Positions 49,763 through 63,035 of a DNA stretch of 64,000 nucleotides are shown piece by piece; the first letter of the stretch is position 1; each line of letters starts with the position of its first letter. The notes under the pieces are model-generated. The model made no database searches and was not told the DNA's origin. It saw only the letters and a list, made by a program, of their open reading frames with translations. The position numbers and the translations under genes were made by a program. This stretch comes from Toxotes chatareus (taxonomy: Eukaryota > Chordata > Actinopteri > Toxotidae). Where the stretch lies: NCBI GenBank assembly GCA_016801885.1, contig CM028901.1, positions 14,643,095 through 14,707,094 of the forward strand. The letters are read 5' to 3'.

Positions 49763-51515
49763 AGTAATTATCCGAGTGCAAAGATTTGTGGGACTTGCAC
49801 AGTACTGTGCAGTGATGGCAAAGGAGCTAAGAACTGCCTGTGAATATGACTTATGCTTTTCAGAGCGCGAAGGAAACTAAACCATCTTTGACTGACATTT
49901 GTTGAGGCTAATTATTTTTGATTTGCAAACAGTGGCAACACAGTACTGCTTCATTTCTTCATAAACCACTGTTACCTGGCCCTGTGGGTGTAAATTCTTC
50001 CATGCTCAGCTGGGGGAAAAAAAAATAATTAAACAAAAAAACAAGCAAGACATTATTTGCCTGCAGTTAGCTGTCTAAATCTATCCTAAATTTATACACG
50101 ATAAGCAGTAAATCATGTGAGTGTGGATATGGTTGCTGTTGCAGTGCTAGCTTTAGTGTTAGCGGCTGAATGGATTACAGCAGCACAGGTAGAAAGAACA
50201 GAAATAAGAGCAATGCTGTTTTTACTTTAGGCAGAAACAAGAAAGAAAGGCAGGAGCAGATACTGAATGATGGTGAGAGCAAAAACACACAGTCACATCA
50301 CTACTGTATCTTAGCAACAGATGTGTGTCTATTTGGTGCCAAATGTAAGGAAGTGCTGAAGCCAGGGATGGAGTCGGACAGAATGGCAACTATTAAGCCA
50401 GCTCCTGAAGGAGTGGAGGTCCCACAGAGTCACATCTAAACCAGGAAGTAGCTATATGACTTATTCTGTAAATCACATATAAAAATAAATAAATAAATAG
50501 TAAGTATAAATAAATAAACAGTGTCTCTAATGGCCTGCTGGGAAACTATATACAGTCAAAGACTCTTTTCTGACAGACAAGAGAATTACATTAATGCAGT
50601 CTGGCAGGAATTTAGATGTGGATGTCAGACAGGGCTTATATAACCTCTGTCAAGCTTTACAGTATAGACAGTATACTTGAAAATTCAAGACAGGCGCTCA
50701 CCGAAGTTATGTACAGAGTAATAAGTTTCTCAAATCTGACATTTAATATATGTGAAAGTGTTTTATTTGACAGCATTGTGGTGATGATAAATGTGTTTGG
50801 AAATCTCCTGAACATGCAAAATGTACATCTGGGACATGCATACTTAGTTTGACAAACCTTTACTCCTGGTTTTATTTTGCTGTTTTGTTAAAGGGGCACT
50901 AAACCAACTTTATGCACAGAGTGGTCCTGCAGAAATAAGTCATTCATTAATATACAGCACAATGCACAATGAGTTTTCCCGTGGAAGCCCAGTATTTATG
51001 TTAAATTATGTTTTGACCCATCATCGGGCCCTGCTGTGGGTATCAGGCTGTGCTGTCATAAAGCTACTGAGTCTACAGGCGACACTGTTTTGTATCCCTG
51101 ACCTACCTTTAAAACTCCCCTTCAATCCTACTCTCACGTAAACAAAGAGCTGATACTCAGCAGGTCGACTCTGCAGCTAAACTACAGTGGCTGGCCCTGC
51201 TGGCTTCAGTGGCACCTTTATGTGAATATCAAGGCTCGCACAGTGGTCCAGCCACCATCACTGGGTCCACTAGACTCACCAAAATGTACGGCTTCGCGAG
51301 CCCACTGGTTTGAGAAACAGTTTCTGAATTTTGTCCATTGTCATGTCTTAGCAAAGAAAATAACACAGTTTAAATATGAATTTGTGAGTGTAGGAGTGCA
51401 GGCAAGTCTACAGGGCACTCTCTCAATAACTGGTGTTTGGTTGAGTTGGGCCCACGACACTGAGAAGGCTCAGCAGTGTGTACCAGTGTACCGGAACCAA
51501 CCCCCTCTTCAGCTG

Positions 51516-51519
<4 letters not shown>

Positions 51520-51594
<75 letters not shown>
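51520..51594. repeat. (CA)37 microsatellite
   Basis: About 37 uninterrupted CA units lie within the CTDP1 intron (a GT repeat on the transcribed strand). They create long artificial open frames of alternating Thr-His or Val-Cys on both strands. These are not genes. Confidence 0.98.
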
Positions 51595-51599
<5 letters not shown>

Positions 51600-53337
51600 A
51601 CAGCCTTCCATTGCAAGGTAAATTCACTTATGTCTATAACTCGAGCCACCCTCGGCTAGCAGCATTCCAGATAAAACAACCAGCTAACAGCATGTCAAAC
51701 CGAGTACCCTGTAGCCATCACTGCCAGCATCCTGCTCAACCCACCAAGCAACAACAAACAATAGAACAGAGTTGTCAGGGCGCCATAGTGATTAAAAAAA
51801 CATATAGAACTTAGAGAGAGACAGAGGTAAAAGGACAGTGGTCACAGAGGAGAGTCATGACCAGGTAAGCTGTGATATTATTAGACTGTGTGTCAGGTAT
51901 CTTTCCATAGAAGGACCCCAAGATCCACCTGCCATTATGAGCCCACACTTGCTCTCAGAATTGAACTTACTGTCTTCCACTTGTGTGTCAAGCTGTCTAA
52001 TCATGTGCCGCTCCTCTGCACCGCGGCACCGACTGGAGTTGGACTTTTCAACAGCAAGTAAACAATGCTGTGGACAGCGTATTCCAGGCTTGACTCATTA
52101 GCTGCAACCAAAGGTGTCAGACCAGGTGACAGACAGATTGACATGTCCAGAAGAGGAGAGGGAGGAAAAACTCATCATGCTGCTGCCTGCTGATGCCTGG
52201 GCAGCCTTGGATACTGAGCCACAACCAAAAGAAAGGTGTCTGAGAGTAAATGCGGGTGTAGAAACACACTCCAAACAAGGCATCTCCTTTTTAAAACTCT
52301 GACAATCAGAGCAGTGAAGCCGAACAGACAGGAAACCCGAGTCTGGAAAAAGAGGTGCAGTGATCTAAACACTAGGGTTTGACCACATGTGGCTTAACTA
52401 AACCACTAAATAAGAACTAACAACTGACAACTAAATTTACCGCTCCACAAGTATCAGTTTGGCATATTCAAAACCATCACTGTGCTGTTGTAAACACTCT
52501 GATAAAGGACACCCTAAAACTCCCCCCAGAGAGTTTCAGATCAGACAGCATTATGCAAAGTTGTAACAGTGCAGCCAAGTAGAATTGAAATAAACGTGAG
52601 AAGTTTAAGGGATCTCTGTAATGTAATGTGTTTGGATTCTGGACATTCAGGGGTCTATTTCAGTGTTTCTGATATTGAGATATTTTTTTTATAAATCTGA
52701 AATTAACTCAAAATGGTGTTTATGGCAAATTTGTTATTTCAAGTAATCAATATGTATTCCATTCTAAGAACATTACAAATAACAATAAAAATAATAATAA
52801 TCTGTCAATAGAGACAGAATCCTGGCAGTCTAACAGCTCGACTCAGCTCAGGCCTGTCCTTCAGCAATAAAAGACTCTCATATGTTCAGAACTCTTCGAC
52901 TGCCTGCTGTCTGTTTGGAATTTGTCTCCGTGGCAACGGACGAGACCGTCTGGCTTCAGCATAGCCACGCTGATGAAGTGGTGTGTTATGATAATACTCG
53001 CTGGAGAAGTAAGACCTGAAAATATGCAGTACATTTAAAAAGATTCTCGATGGGTTTAAATCCTCACCAACTGCAACCTGAGCATCATTCTCACCCTGAT
53101 GTGTGTACGTAAGAAGCAGAAGATCAACAGTGAAAGATGAAAGTGCCAACACCGATGACACTGAGAAACTGATAAAGGAAACATGTTATATGACATCCAT
53201 GTTACTCAGATGGACTGCTGAAGCTGTAGCAGTCAAGACGAAAGAAAGGGGGCTTTAAAGTGATGATACAGAATAATAAAAGGAAAATACTACACTAGAA
53301 TAAATGGTGGTTTTTCTCATGAAGTTCTGTGTCTCAC

Positions 53338-53540
53338 CTTGGCACACCACCTGGCAGACTGGCCTCATTGGATGGTGTCTGAAGCTTCTCTTCCATGCTC
53401 AGTGCCTGGGGACCGAGCCCTCCTTCTGCCACCTGTCCAGCTTCTGGCTGCTGCTGCTGCTCCTGCTCCTCATTACCTGGCTTCTCCTTCCCTCGCCCCT
53501 CACTCTCGTTGTCGCTCTCCTCACCTAAGATGTCGTCCAC
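53338..53540 (-). CDS. CTDP1: CTDP1 (FCP1) penultimate coding exon
   Basis: This exon encodes the acidic linker just before the RAP74-binding tail of FCP1. On the minus strand it opens after a long T-rich tract ending AAACAG and begins GTG GAC GAC ATC (VDDILGEESDNESEG). It ends CCAAG followed by the donor GTGAGA. It is 203 bases long, so its last two bases join the first base of exon 24022-24196 to give Arg. The join reads GVPR then GHKRK. Human FCP1, from memory, has VDDILGEGSDDSDSE at the start of this region and RGPRGHKRK at the join. Only these ends are conserved: the middle is Glu/Gln-rich with a short QQQQ run and appears lineage-specific, as expected of a disordered linker. The phosphatase and BRCT domains must be encoded upstream, beyond the window. 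Confidence 0.93.
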
Positions 53541-54349
53541 CTGTTTTTTGTTTTGTTTTTTTTTTTTTAAAAGAAAAAGCTTTTGTGAGCTATGGTTTTG
53601 GTTTTTGTCAGGATCAGATTGCGGGGCTTACTCATGAAGAAAAATCCATCCTTTCCTCTCTCTACTTTCAGTTTTCTTTTTAGTTTACATATTAAAACTT
53701 TGCTGCATGCATACATACATACCTTAGCTACCAAAAATATTCTTGCATTTTTCATATGGACCACACTGAGGTGTTTATAAGATGACTCACTTCTTCCAGT
53801 GAACACCAATCATTATTTCATTGCATTAAATAGGACATTCACCAAATCAGAGCCAAAATATACTCAGGTTAATGTTTTGCAAATTTAATTACATGGCTTT
53901 TATTTGTAGGTAATCATTAAATAGAAATAATGAAACGTTTTATTAAGTGAAAAACTGCTCAAAGTATCATCAAGAGGAGCCACATGCATTAGCTAGTTCC
54001 CTGGATGCACTGCGGATTCTAATTATGCATCTAATTATAAGAGGAAAGTGGTTTTCCTTCTATAAATAATTGGGTTACATAATGTACTGTAAGCTTGGAA
54101 GGTGATTAAAGCTGGGGCCAACACTTAAGCAACAGGAGCCTCACTGATGCACAATTGTTTAATGGTGAAATGCTGCAGGGTATTTAAGCATTCTAAAAAC
54201 ATCAACAAATCATATATCAGCCAACATTCATTTTTGGCCGCGCATATGATCCCATGTAAAAACGAGGCTTGCCGTTTGACACAAAACAAAATGCAATGTG
54301 TTGCAATGTGACACAACTGGGTTTTAGATGAGCTAGTTGGCAGATTTCC

Positions 54350-54490
54350 TTACCTTTGGACAGACCCAGGCTAGCTGTTTCTCTGATTCAAATATTTGTG
54401 CTAAGCTAAGCTACCTGGCTGCTGGTGGTATTTTTGTTATTGTACAGAAATGAGAGCAGGCAATCTTCTCACCCAATTCTCAACAAAAAA
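54350..54490 (-). repeat. Dispersed repeat copy, reverse orientation
   Basis: GGCTAGCTGTTTCTCTGATT and TTTGTGCTAAGCTAAGCTAC with CTGGCTGCTGG are the reverse complement of the GCTAGC-containing middle of the family seen at 25475-25740. Limits are approximate. Confidence 0.55.
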
Positions 54491-57400
54491 GAGAAAAAAG
54501 TGCATTCAACAAAATGTCTATTACTTTAAATTTTGTTCTTAAAGGGCAGCAAATACTGAAGTTTGGAGGATGACACTGATTTTAATATTTGAGAGCTTTA
54601 GAAAACACTGTCAATTCATAGTCGGATATTCTTTTATGTAAAAAATGTAACAAACATTTTTATTGAGGATCCCCCCAGATTAGTCTCTTAATGAACTGTG
54701 ACCAATATACAGTATGTTCTACAGTTGAAAAAGAAACTCCTCGGTCCTCTGTGGACAAACTACGTAAAGGTATCAAGGTTTCTAAACTACATGAAACTTA
54801 ACTTTGCCATTTCTGTCCTGGAATTTTAATGTACTGCCAATGAACGCAACAGTTCAGGTAACAAACACAATGATTCACCTGTATGATAAAATGGTGTCCA
54901 GGAAAGACGACAATCTACAGGCTCAAAAAAACAAAAAACAAACAAAAAAAAACCAAATCTCTTGTACTTGTTAGTACAAGTTAGTACTTGTTAATGTAAG
55001 GTGGCATTTATTGCAGGCTCTACTGTGTTGGTTATATATCATAATGAAGAGGGGTTGATTTATTTTTGTCCCCCCACAACAAATGGAATAATATTTGAGG
55101 TAGGGTAATAAACTCATCAGGATCAGATGTCTGCCATGAGACAACAATCCAAACCCAACAAAGTAAATCTGTCCAGTGGGATATCCTGCCAGCTACTGAA
55201 AGCTAAACTGTCAGCTCCACCAGCTCATCAATCTTGTATTCCTTCAGCGGCTCATAATAAACGCTGCCCCAAGGTTATTGACCATTTAGAACATGTTAGC
55301 CAGTTGACAACCATCTGAGGTGAATATTGCCACAGCAAATATGCAGCCTCCCATCCACTGACTTATTAGCAGCTTGTCCTTGGGGAGAAAACTGGGATTA
55401 ATGCAGAGGGATGTTCTCTTGGGGCTAGAACCAGGATCATTACTGGCATCAAGCCAGGCTCATTAAAGCCTTGTTGGCTGTTGGATAGCCACTGAGAGTC
55501 TCAGTAAAGGCAAAAGATAAGAGCACCAGAGGCTATGCTGGTCTGAAAAAAAGAAAAAAAAAAGAAAAGATGAACACGTTAGGTCAGTGCTGGTCGTCGT
55601 CCATTTCCATTTGCTGAATCAATTTTGAATCGGAATGACCCCACAGGGCACCGACAAATGACTGGGCGGAATACATGTAAGCAAACAGGGTTTTTTTGTT
55701 TTTTCCAGTGTCTGTCAGAAACACACAAGTTAACATCTCAACAAAAATTCATTTTTTACACTAAACTGTTTATTTTGTGCATTTTTCTAACAGTAACAAT
55801 TTATTGGGCCTTGTCTTATATATATATAGATATAAAGAGAACTGGACATATACAAGGGGCAGAGGGGTATAGGCTGGCCTTCACACAGCAGAACGGCCTA
55901 CAGAAAACCGGTATAACCAGACTCAACTATGGTTATTCCTTGCTGATTCCATGTACTTAAAAATAAAAATCAGTGTGAACATATAATGTTTGTTTTGATG
56001 TGTGGTTATTTGGTCAAAATTGTAATATGCAAAAAGAAGAAATTAAAGTTTTATTTTTCTGCAGGAGTAGTTCCCCCTACATTAGTGTTTGACTGACGGC
56101 GTTGTTATTATTGGGTACCAGAGTGGTGTAATATCTGTGTGGGCAGAAAATAAACATAGGTCATCGTCTGTTGTCCACAATGCTTCTTCTTGCAGTGTTT
56201 GTTCTCAGATTTCCGTCAACTTCCGCCACTAGAAACACCACCACAGAGGCTTGACACTTAGAAGCAGTTTGCATGACAATTACAAAAACTGCCCAAAATC
56301 TGCCCAGCAGCACCAGTATCATCATAATTTGCATTTGTTTACTCAAAAAGTATGGAGAACTTGCCCTGCAGGTTCAACAAATCAAGTTTAAATAGGTAAG
56401 AGCACTACTTTGACATGGAGCACTCTGAGTTAACAGGCCTGTAAGCTGAATTTTCATTTGTCCAACATCTTTTCTCAACCAACAGCAGAAAAGCTTATGT
56501 ATAAGCACAAAATAGATCAATATAAGAGGTAAACACTTCAGTGTTCAGTTTATGAATCAAAGCAGTTCTTGTCTCCTACTGTACCAAGGAGGCACTGTAC
56601 CATACATGGCCATGTCTGCTTCTGATCACTACATTTTAAAAACCATTCAACAGATCACCTTGTCAGGAGCGGCCTCACAGCCTTAGCAGAAATGGAAGCA
56701 TTAACAATGCCTTCGAACAGTGGAGTAAACTTTCCACAGCATCCTTTCCCTGGCTGTAATCAAAGGCCAAGCAAAGAGCACACCATGAAACTTTTCAAAG
56801 CACAGCACGGCACCATCTCCAAGCCAGTTTAGAGTCAGGCTATTGGTTTCATCAGTGCAAACCGCAAGTAGAGTTTAGCACGAGTGTGATTCCAGGACAC
56901 AGACTTTATTTTTGACTAAATGCCTCAGTTGCTACACTGTTGTGTCTACATTTGTGGTCTACTGTGATGATTTATGTGTTTGGAGAAAAATGAAGAAGAT
57001 GACAGAGAAGCAAACAAGCTTGAAAGTTTTTTTGTGTTCTCAAAATGGTGTTGATTGTTTGATCACATGCCAATTACACACAAAAAAAAAACTGAACATA
57101 ATGGAACACAAAATATTGCAAAACTATATAGATTTTGCTTCAAAGGTCTGGACATAGATATTTTAGTGTCAGACTCAAATCCAGCCTGAGGTGTTTCACT
57201 GAAAGACTGATGTGCAGCAGAAGAAGTCGACGGTCAAGTCATTTTAAATGAAAGGCAGCAATTAGGAGAAGCTGTTACTGTGGGAGCAGTGAACTGCTGC
57301 TGCCCTGAGCAATGAGCTTCGGCTGAGATGAAGCCAGCGGGAAGAAAATTAGTGGCTAAACAGGGTTTTGTTTAAGTTCCTGCTGTGCTGAACATCTCTT

Positions 57401-59628
57401 ACACCTTGGCAAGTTGGAGCTTTACAGACTGATGTTTGCAGTTTGATCCTGATTTATTGCCACAAATAAGCCAGAAATGAAATGTGATAAAAAAAGGAGG
57501 CTGAACTGAAGAAAGAGTAACCTTAAAAAGCAAAACCTACTATCATTTTCATCAACATGTAAAATCTAAAAGATAACTTGAAAGAGATGGAGCAACACTC
57601 AGTATGCATCCTTGTATTTCAGTAATGTAATGAATTTGTCACGTTCCTCTTTGGAGGGAAACGTGTGACAAGTAAATTCATCTGCAGTCCCTCTGAAAAT
57701 CTGTCAAGAAGCAGCAACTAAACAGCTGAGACAAGCAGGTATACCAGCATGGTGACATTTATAATAAGGTAAGCTAACAATTAACACGATCACATTAATG
57801 TTGATGTTACTGTTACCAGGCAACACTTGGAAGTTACCCAGTACAGACACAAGCCACCTGTGGGAATCTTTAGCTGGGGTTCAGGGCCTCGCTCAAGGGC
57901 ACCTCTGTATTCTCACTTGGGCTTTTGCACAATGTATAAAATGCCTGGTTGAAAGTCTGGTTAAGAAACACAAACAGCAGGAGCAGACGTTTCTACTCCG
58001 TAATCTGTGACTATTCAACTGCATACAGGTAACACCACAAAAGATGTTCCCTCTCAGGGAAGCAGAGGATAAACTTTTTGAAGAGCACAGGTTCATTTAA
58101 GGTACATCAGTGTCTCAGCACATTAACATATGTCAAATCTTACAGCAGAATAGGTGGGGCAGGAGCCCACAGTGAGAGCTCAACATATTTCCGTGCAGCC
58201 AGTCAATCAACACTCATTGTCCTGGCCGATTTCTGTTTGTGCTGGGTTATTGCACAAGGAGCTTATGTCTTCACCAAACTCAGGGCTGCATAGGGGCAAT
58301 TTTATATAGCAAAATTCTCACTGAAAGGGGATTATAAAAGCTTTATCCCCTGCCAAAATTACGAACTTCATCTGTGAAAGGTAGTCAGAGGTGGTAGTGG
58401 GGCAGACACGTGATTGTTGCATGGAGAAAGACTTTGATGTAGGCACAGATGCAGATAGGGGTTTTGCAATTGTGGAAAAAAGCTCACTTGTGGTCCAGGA
58501 GAAAAGGAAATGAATGCAAATGTATAAGAAGAGAGGTAGGCATGAAGGCATGGTGCTTAAATCAAGCCACAAAAGATTTGTTAGGTAAGAAGTAAGAAGC
58601 AGTGAGACCATCAGTCAGCAGCACAAAGACCTCAGACGCCACTGTGATCATAACTGTATTCACCTGAGTTGCTCATTAGCTCATGGTCACATCAAAGGCC
58701 CCGAATGACATCCAGGTACTGAGTCATGGGCGAGTCCCATTCTGATGGGAAAAGTTGCAACAAGAATTCACATCTTCCCTCCACCTCTACACCTACTCCT
58801 ACATGAAGGAAAGCTGAAACACTCAAATGTAGAGAATACAACAATCTTTTGAGAACACGAATTCTTAAGAGGCTCTGCAAACAGGAAGATGTTGGCTTCT
58901 TTTCACCATCATCTCAGAGAGAAATGCTACACTGCAGCGGAGGTTAGTCGAGGGTGGTTACATAAGGCTGAGCTGAAAACATTACTTTGGAAGAGAACAA
59001 CATCAAACATGAAATACTTCAGAGAATTCATTCAGAGACTCCAGGTTTCAGAGAGTTTTCTATCACTGATGCACTTTTTTTCTGAATCTGTACGGTTCAG
59101 AAAAATAAAACAATACCTATATGACTTCTAGTGGAATGGATGATAACTGTTTGAGCAAGAAGCAAAAGTGGACATCTTGCCTCAGTCAGATGACTTGAGA
59201 TATTTCTGTCAGGCTGCAACGGGCTGTGTGCGAATGGAAAACGGAGCAGAGGGAATATTCATAGCGCTCCAGGTTTAGGGACAGGCGATGGAGTCTGGTC
59301 TGGATGATGGAGTGGCTTGTCTCAGAGCTGTAATGTGCCGCTTGTGTCGGCATAATGGGTGAGTGAACCTGACCCTGCAGCACTGGTCTGATATCTTGTG
59401 AACCCACTGCTTTGCAAACTGTGAAACTCTGTGTGAATCTATGTGAATATCTTCAGCACCACGGACAGCAACATTCACTCAGAGCCACAGGCCGATGATT
59501 TCAATTTTACTGTTGCATTTCAGGACTAAATTACTAAATGTGGTCATTTTCATTTAAACAGTGAGTCAATGTAAGGGCTTATGGAACAAGGATATGATGT
59601 TTCCAAGTACAAACACACAGCTGGAATC

Positions 59629-59676
59629 TTAAAAATCCAATGATAACAGTGACAGTCGTTATCATTGGATTTTTAA
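59629..59676. repeat. Hairpin with 19-bp perfect arms
   Basis: TTAAAAATCCAATGATAAC (59629-59647) is followed, after the 10-base loop AGTGACAGTC, by its exact reverse complement (59658-59676). The loop itself contains GAC-A-GTC, which can extend the stem inward. No transposon ends or flanking duplication were recognised. Confidence 0.9.
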
Positions 59677-62600
59677 AAGCGCTCTACGCAACTCAAAGTT
59701 TAACTTCTGTCAAAACCCGAGTATTAGAAGTGTTCTCAGCATACTGAAAAAACTATTTGACAAAAATATTTGACATTTCTTTATCAGGCACGGTACAGTC
59801 CGAATAACATGACATGACCGCATCATAACCCCTAGTACTTATCTGCTATGCTAGCCCTATGTTTAATCTCCATGGACCACGTGCCAAACGAATGCAATTG
59901 CTGCCCTGGCATTTCTACATACCACACTCTTCACATCTTATCATGGGCTCTTCAACTGATACTGTCTGTGAAATGTCAAGTTGACAAACAGCATTTGTAT
60001 CAGGCCGGAGCAGCTTGGTCAGCTGAGCGGGGAGCCTCGCGCCACAGTTAAAGTAAACTTGGGACTTTGTTGCAAAGAGAGAAATTAAATGAAGTTTTCA
60101 AATCAACAGAAACCTCACCATCAGCTGATTCAAATCCTTCGAACCATGCGTCCCTTTATATCTGTGGAAGCTCTGCTGGGACTGGCTGCGATTCTTCACA
60201 CTAAAGCTGTAATTACTGGTCCGTAAGTTTGTTGCCGCAGAGCAATAACGGCTTTCATATACTGCATACTGGATTTGTCTACTCTTTGGTACTTATTAGC
60301 CATGGCAGGGTACAATGCAGGGTCCTATGGGTCCGGCAGCAGGGGATTCGGCTAAAGCACTGTCCTGGGACACAATCTGGCTGGATGAAAAAATGCCTGT
60401 TTGCAAAGACACACAATTTTTAATCAGCGAATAATAGCGGTATGTGATTCTATAGCTAGAGCTATCATCATAATATGATCAAAATAAATCCCTAATAAGC
60501 TTCTATATTCTGCAGACTCATGCAGAAAGTTCTTCTCCACGGTAACTCCTGAGGATTTTATCTCACCAAGGACGTAAGAGATCAATACCTGGAGGCGGAG
60601 GGAGAGCTGGGATCACTGTGATTGATCTCCTATGATCCCAGGCTTAATGAGGGATGTCTCTGAGGGCCCCTATGGTGTCACAAGTGTCACACCAACACTT
60701 CCCTGTGTCTAAATCTTCACCTGACTCGGTCTAATAATCATTCGCTGTTCATTGACTTGTGGAGCCTGAACTCATCAGGATTTCATTTAACTCTGACTGG
60801 GTGTGCTGGAACAGTTGAAAGGTGTTGATAAACCCACTGTTCTACAGAAATAAGGGCACTTAAAATGCTAATTCCTCAGGAATTCAAATCCAGCCGATAT
60901 TATATTCACATTCAAATATATAAAGCAAATCGACTTGTGTTTTAACCCCTAACAATGCATGTTTAAAGAGTGAAATGGAGCTTGAATTGGATATTATATT
61001 GCCGTGCAGATGACAAAAATTTAAATCTTGTGTGTTTTAGATATTTAAAGACCCTGACACAGAGTATAATGAACATAGAGTACTGCCTTGATGCTGTATA
61101 GTCAAAGAATGCAGACTCAGCCAAGCCAATTCATACTCCTTGATGAATGATGGTGGATAGTGCCTGGAGTTATGAAAACGTTATAAAGCAAGATGGAGAG
61201 AGCAGACAACCCTGTCTGAACTCCTTAGACTACACATGGTTAAGCCACTATAGCTGTCATTATGATGTAAACTGAACAATAGAGTGATTTTTTATCCTCT
61301 CCAGGCTAGCATTCAGTGCTAGCTGAAATCACACTGTGCTTTACATTGCTTTTGTAAAGCAGAATGTCCTTAATGTGATGACCTCCAAGAAATACCAGTG
61401 AGTTTCAAAGGGACCTTCACAATAATTTTAAATAAACAATGGGTCAAATGACTGTGAACCCTATTCACTGAGGTGAATGGGCTTCCTTGCTATGATTAAC
61501 ACATACTATAGAATTACTTACCCAAATGTTAAAGTTTTATTTCCCTCAGGGCTTGATGGAGACCAAAACAGATCAAAAAGAAGACTGAATACTGAACTTA
61601 CTTTCATCAGGTGACCAGAAACACGACTCCAAAAGAATGCTTCTGTTGCTCTGTGTCTGCTCGATGTCTAAGTGGGTAACTGTCGCTAACTCATTTGCCA
61701 CATCAACTTTACAATGTGATATGTCAGTGCCCCAGTTTTAACAGCAACGTCAAAAATAGGAAGTAGTGTGTCTTTAAATACATCTTCAGGCTTGGAATAA
61801 CCTTGAAGTCAACATAATAGGAAGAAAGAATAAGTATTTACTACACACACTGTTCTATACACTGTCTATACTCTAGTTTCAGTGTCAGTCCTTGCATATC
61901 AGCACACGGGCTTGCTTCCACACACCCTGTGGTACTCGTGTGTTAAATTCAAGTACAGAGGGACAAGTCTCTCATTAAAGAAGCTATCGCCCATAACGCA
62001 ATACGCCCTCAAGGCAGTTATCTTTGAAGTAAGGGATAAGACTCATCATACAGTACACCACGTGAACCAATACTGTGAATGTATCTGGGGAGGACATTTT
62101 TGGTTTAACTGGGAAGAGAGTTTCAGCTGTTGATCCTGCATGGTTCACTACTAGAAGGAGTGCTCTTTAAATGTTCATTAAGCAGTACTTTCTACTGTAC
62201 GGTAACACTTCATCAAATGGCTCCTTGTAATGTGAAAGAGTTACTAGCACTGCTAATCCCACTGGCTACAATCACCACAGTCTGCAGCTACCAGCTGTTT
62301 TCTGTTATTTATTTTGGTTTGCTAAAAGCAGGGTACATAGGGCAACTTTTCCTGACTAATAACAGCATATCGAGGATTGGCAGTCCACATGGATATCACA
62401 CTCCATACGGTAATCACGCAACCAACAAGGGAACAGCAAAGAAAGGTCATGCAGCTGGTATACTGCCGTGATTCTTCACTGGGCAACTCTGCACATGTTG
62501 CTTCAGGTAAACTGACACATACCACCATGTAACCATTGGTGACATTTAAATGTGAGGCTGTCTACCTGACTCAGATGTGTACCTTGCTCCTGCCAATTAA

Positions 62601-62862
62601 GACTGGTTCTTTTTTTTTTTTTTTGCCCTGAAGATCTAGAGTGTTTAAGAATGTCACAGACTGCCCTTTAGCGAAGGCAGTCCGAGGAGGATGACATTTG
62701 AAATACAGTGTATCTACAAAGGACCCTTCCTTCGACTTAATTTCTTTACCTTTCTACAGTACAAAAGATGCTGGACAAGGATTTAGTCCTGCTTGCAAGA
62801 AGGAAGTAATCTGACTTCCATATTATGATAGCCTAACAGAAATTCCTGAGCCTTGGTGGTGT

Positions 62863-63035
62863 CATGTCATCATCTTCCACTTATCTGGGTCTGGGCGACT
62901 GCCGCCCAGTCAACAGTGCACCGAAGTCCTATGGCACCTCCCATGGGTGGTGAGCTCATGGGAGGTGGCACCGTCCAAACCCACGACCCCAAGAGATTGA
63001 GTCTCGTGCTCTACCAACTGAGCTAACCGGGGGGC
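62863..63035 (-). mobile_element. tRNA-Lys-derived SINE with target-site duplication
   Basis: On the minus strand the element begins at 63035 with GCCCCCCGGTTAGCTCAGTT, matching the 5' half of tRNA-Lys. Box A (TAGCTCAGTTGG) is at 63014-63025. The anticodon-arm region reads GAGACTCAATCTCT with small indels, and box B is degenerate (GTGGGTTTGGACG, 62972-62984). The body contains two perfect stems and the 3' end reads CCCAGATAAGTGGAAGATGATG. Fourteen-base flanking duplications, AGCCTTGGTGGTGT at 62849-62862 and AGCCTTGATGGTGT at 63036-63049 with one mismatch, define both ends and show retrotransposition. It is not a functional tRNA gene because the cloverleaf is broken. Confidence 0.85.

Larger units (their letters stand above)
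24197..53337 (-). other. CTDP1: CTDP1 last intron (29.1 kb)
   Basis: This is a phase 2 intron bounded by GTGAGA (donor, minus strand, just below 53338) and TTCTAG (acceptor, just above 24196). Apart from the repeats and transposons listed separately it is AT-rich, unremarkable sequence. Stretches without any annotated element, for example 28530-34660, 36610-41360, 41420-48500 and 49770-51510, show only simple repeats and short unsupported open frames on both strands. A nested non-coding RNA cannot be excluded from sequence alone. Confidence 0.85.

Noticed and set aside
51222..51814. Overlapping open frames of 85-145 codons
   Set aside because: They are kept open by the (CA)n microsatellite, which has no stop codons in any frame.
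53339..53683. Plus-strand open frames of 74-114 codons over the CTDP1 exon
   Set aside because: They are antisense shadows of the minus-strand coding exon.
63001..63035. Possible tRNA-Lys gene on the minus strand
   Set aside because: The anticodon arm has indels, box B is degenerate and the acceptor stem cannot pair. The flanking duplications show it is the head of a SINE.
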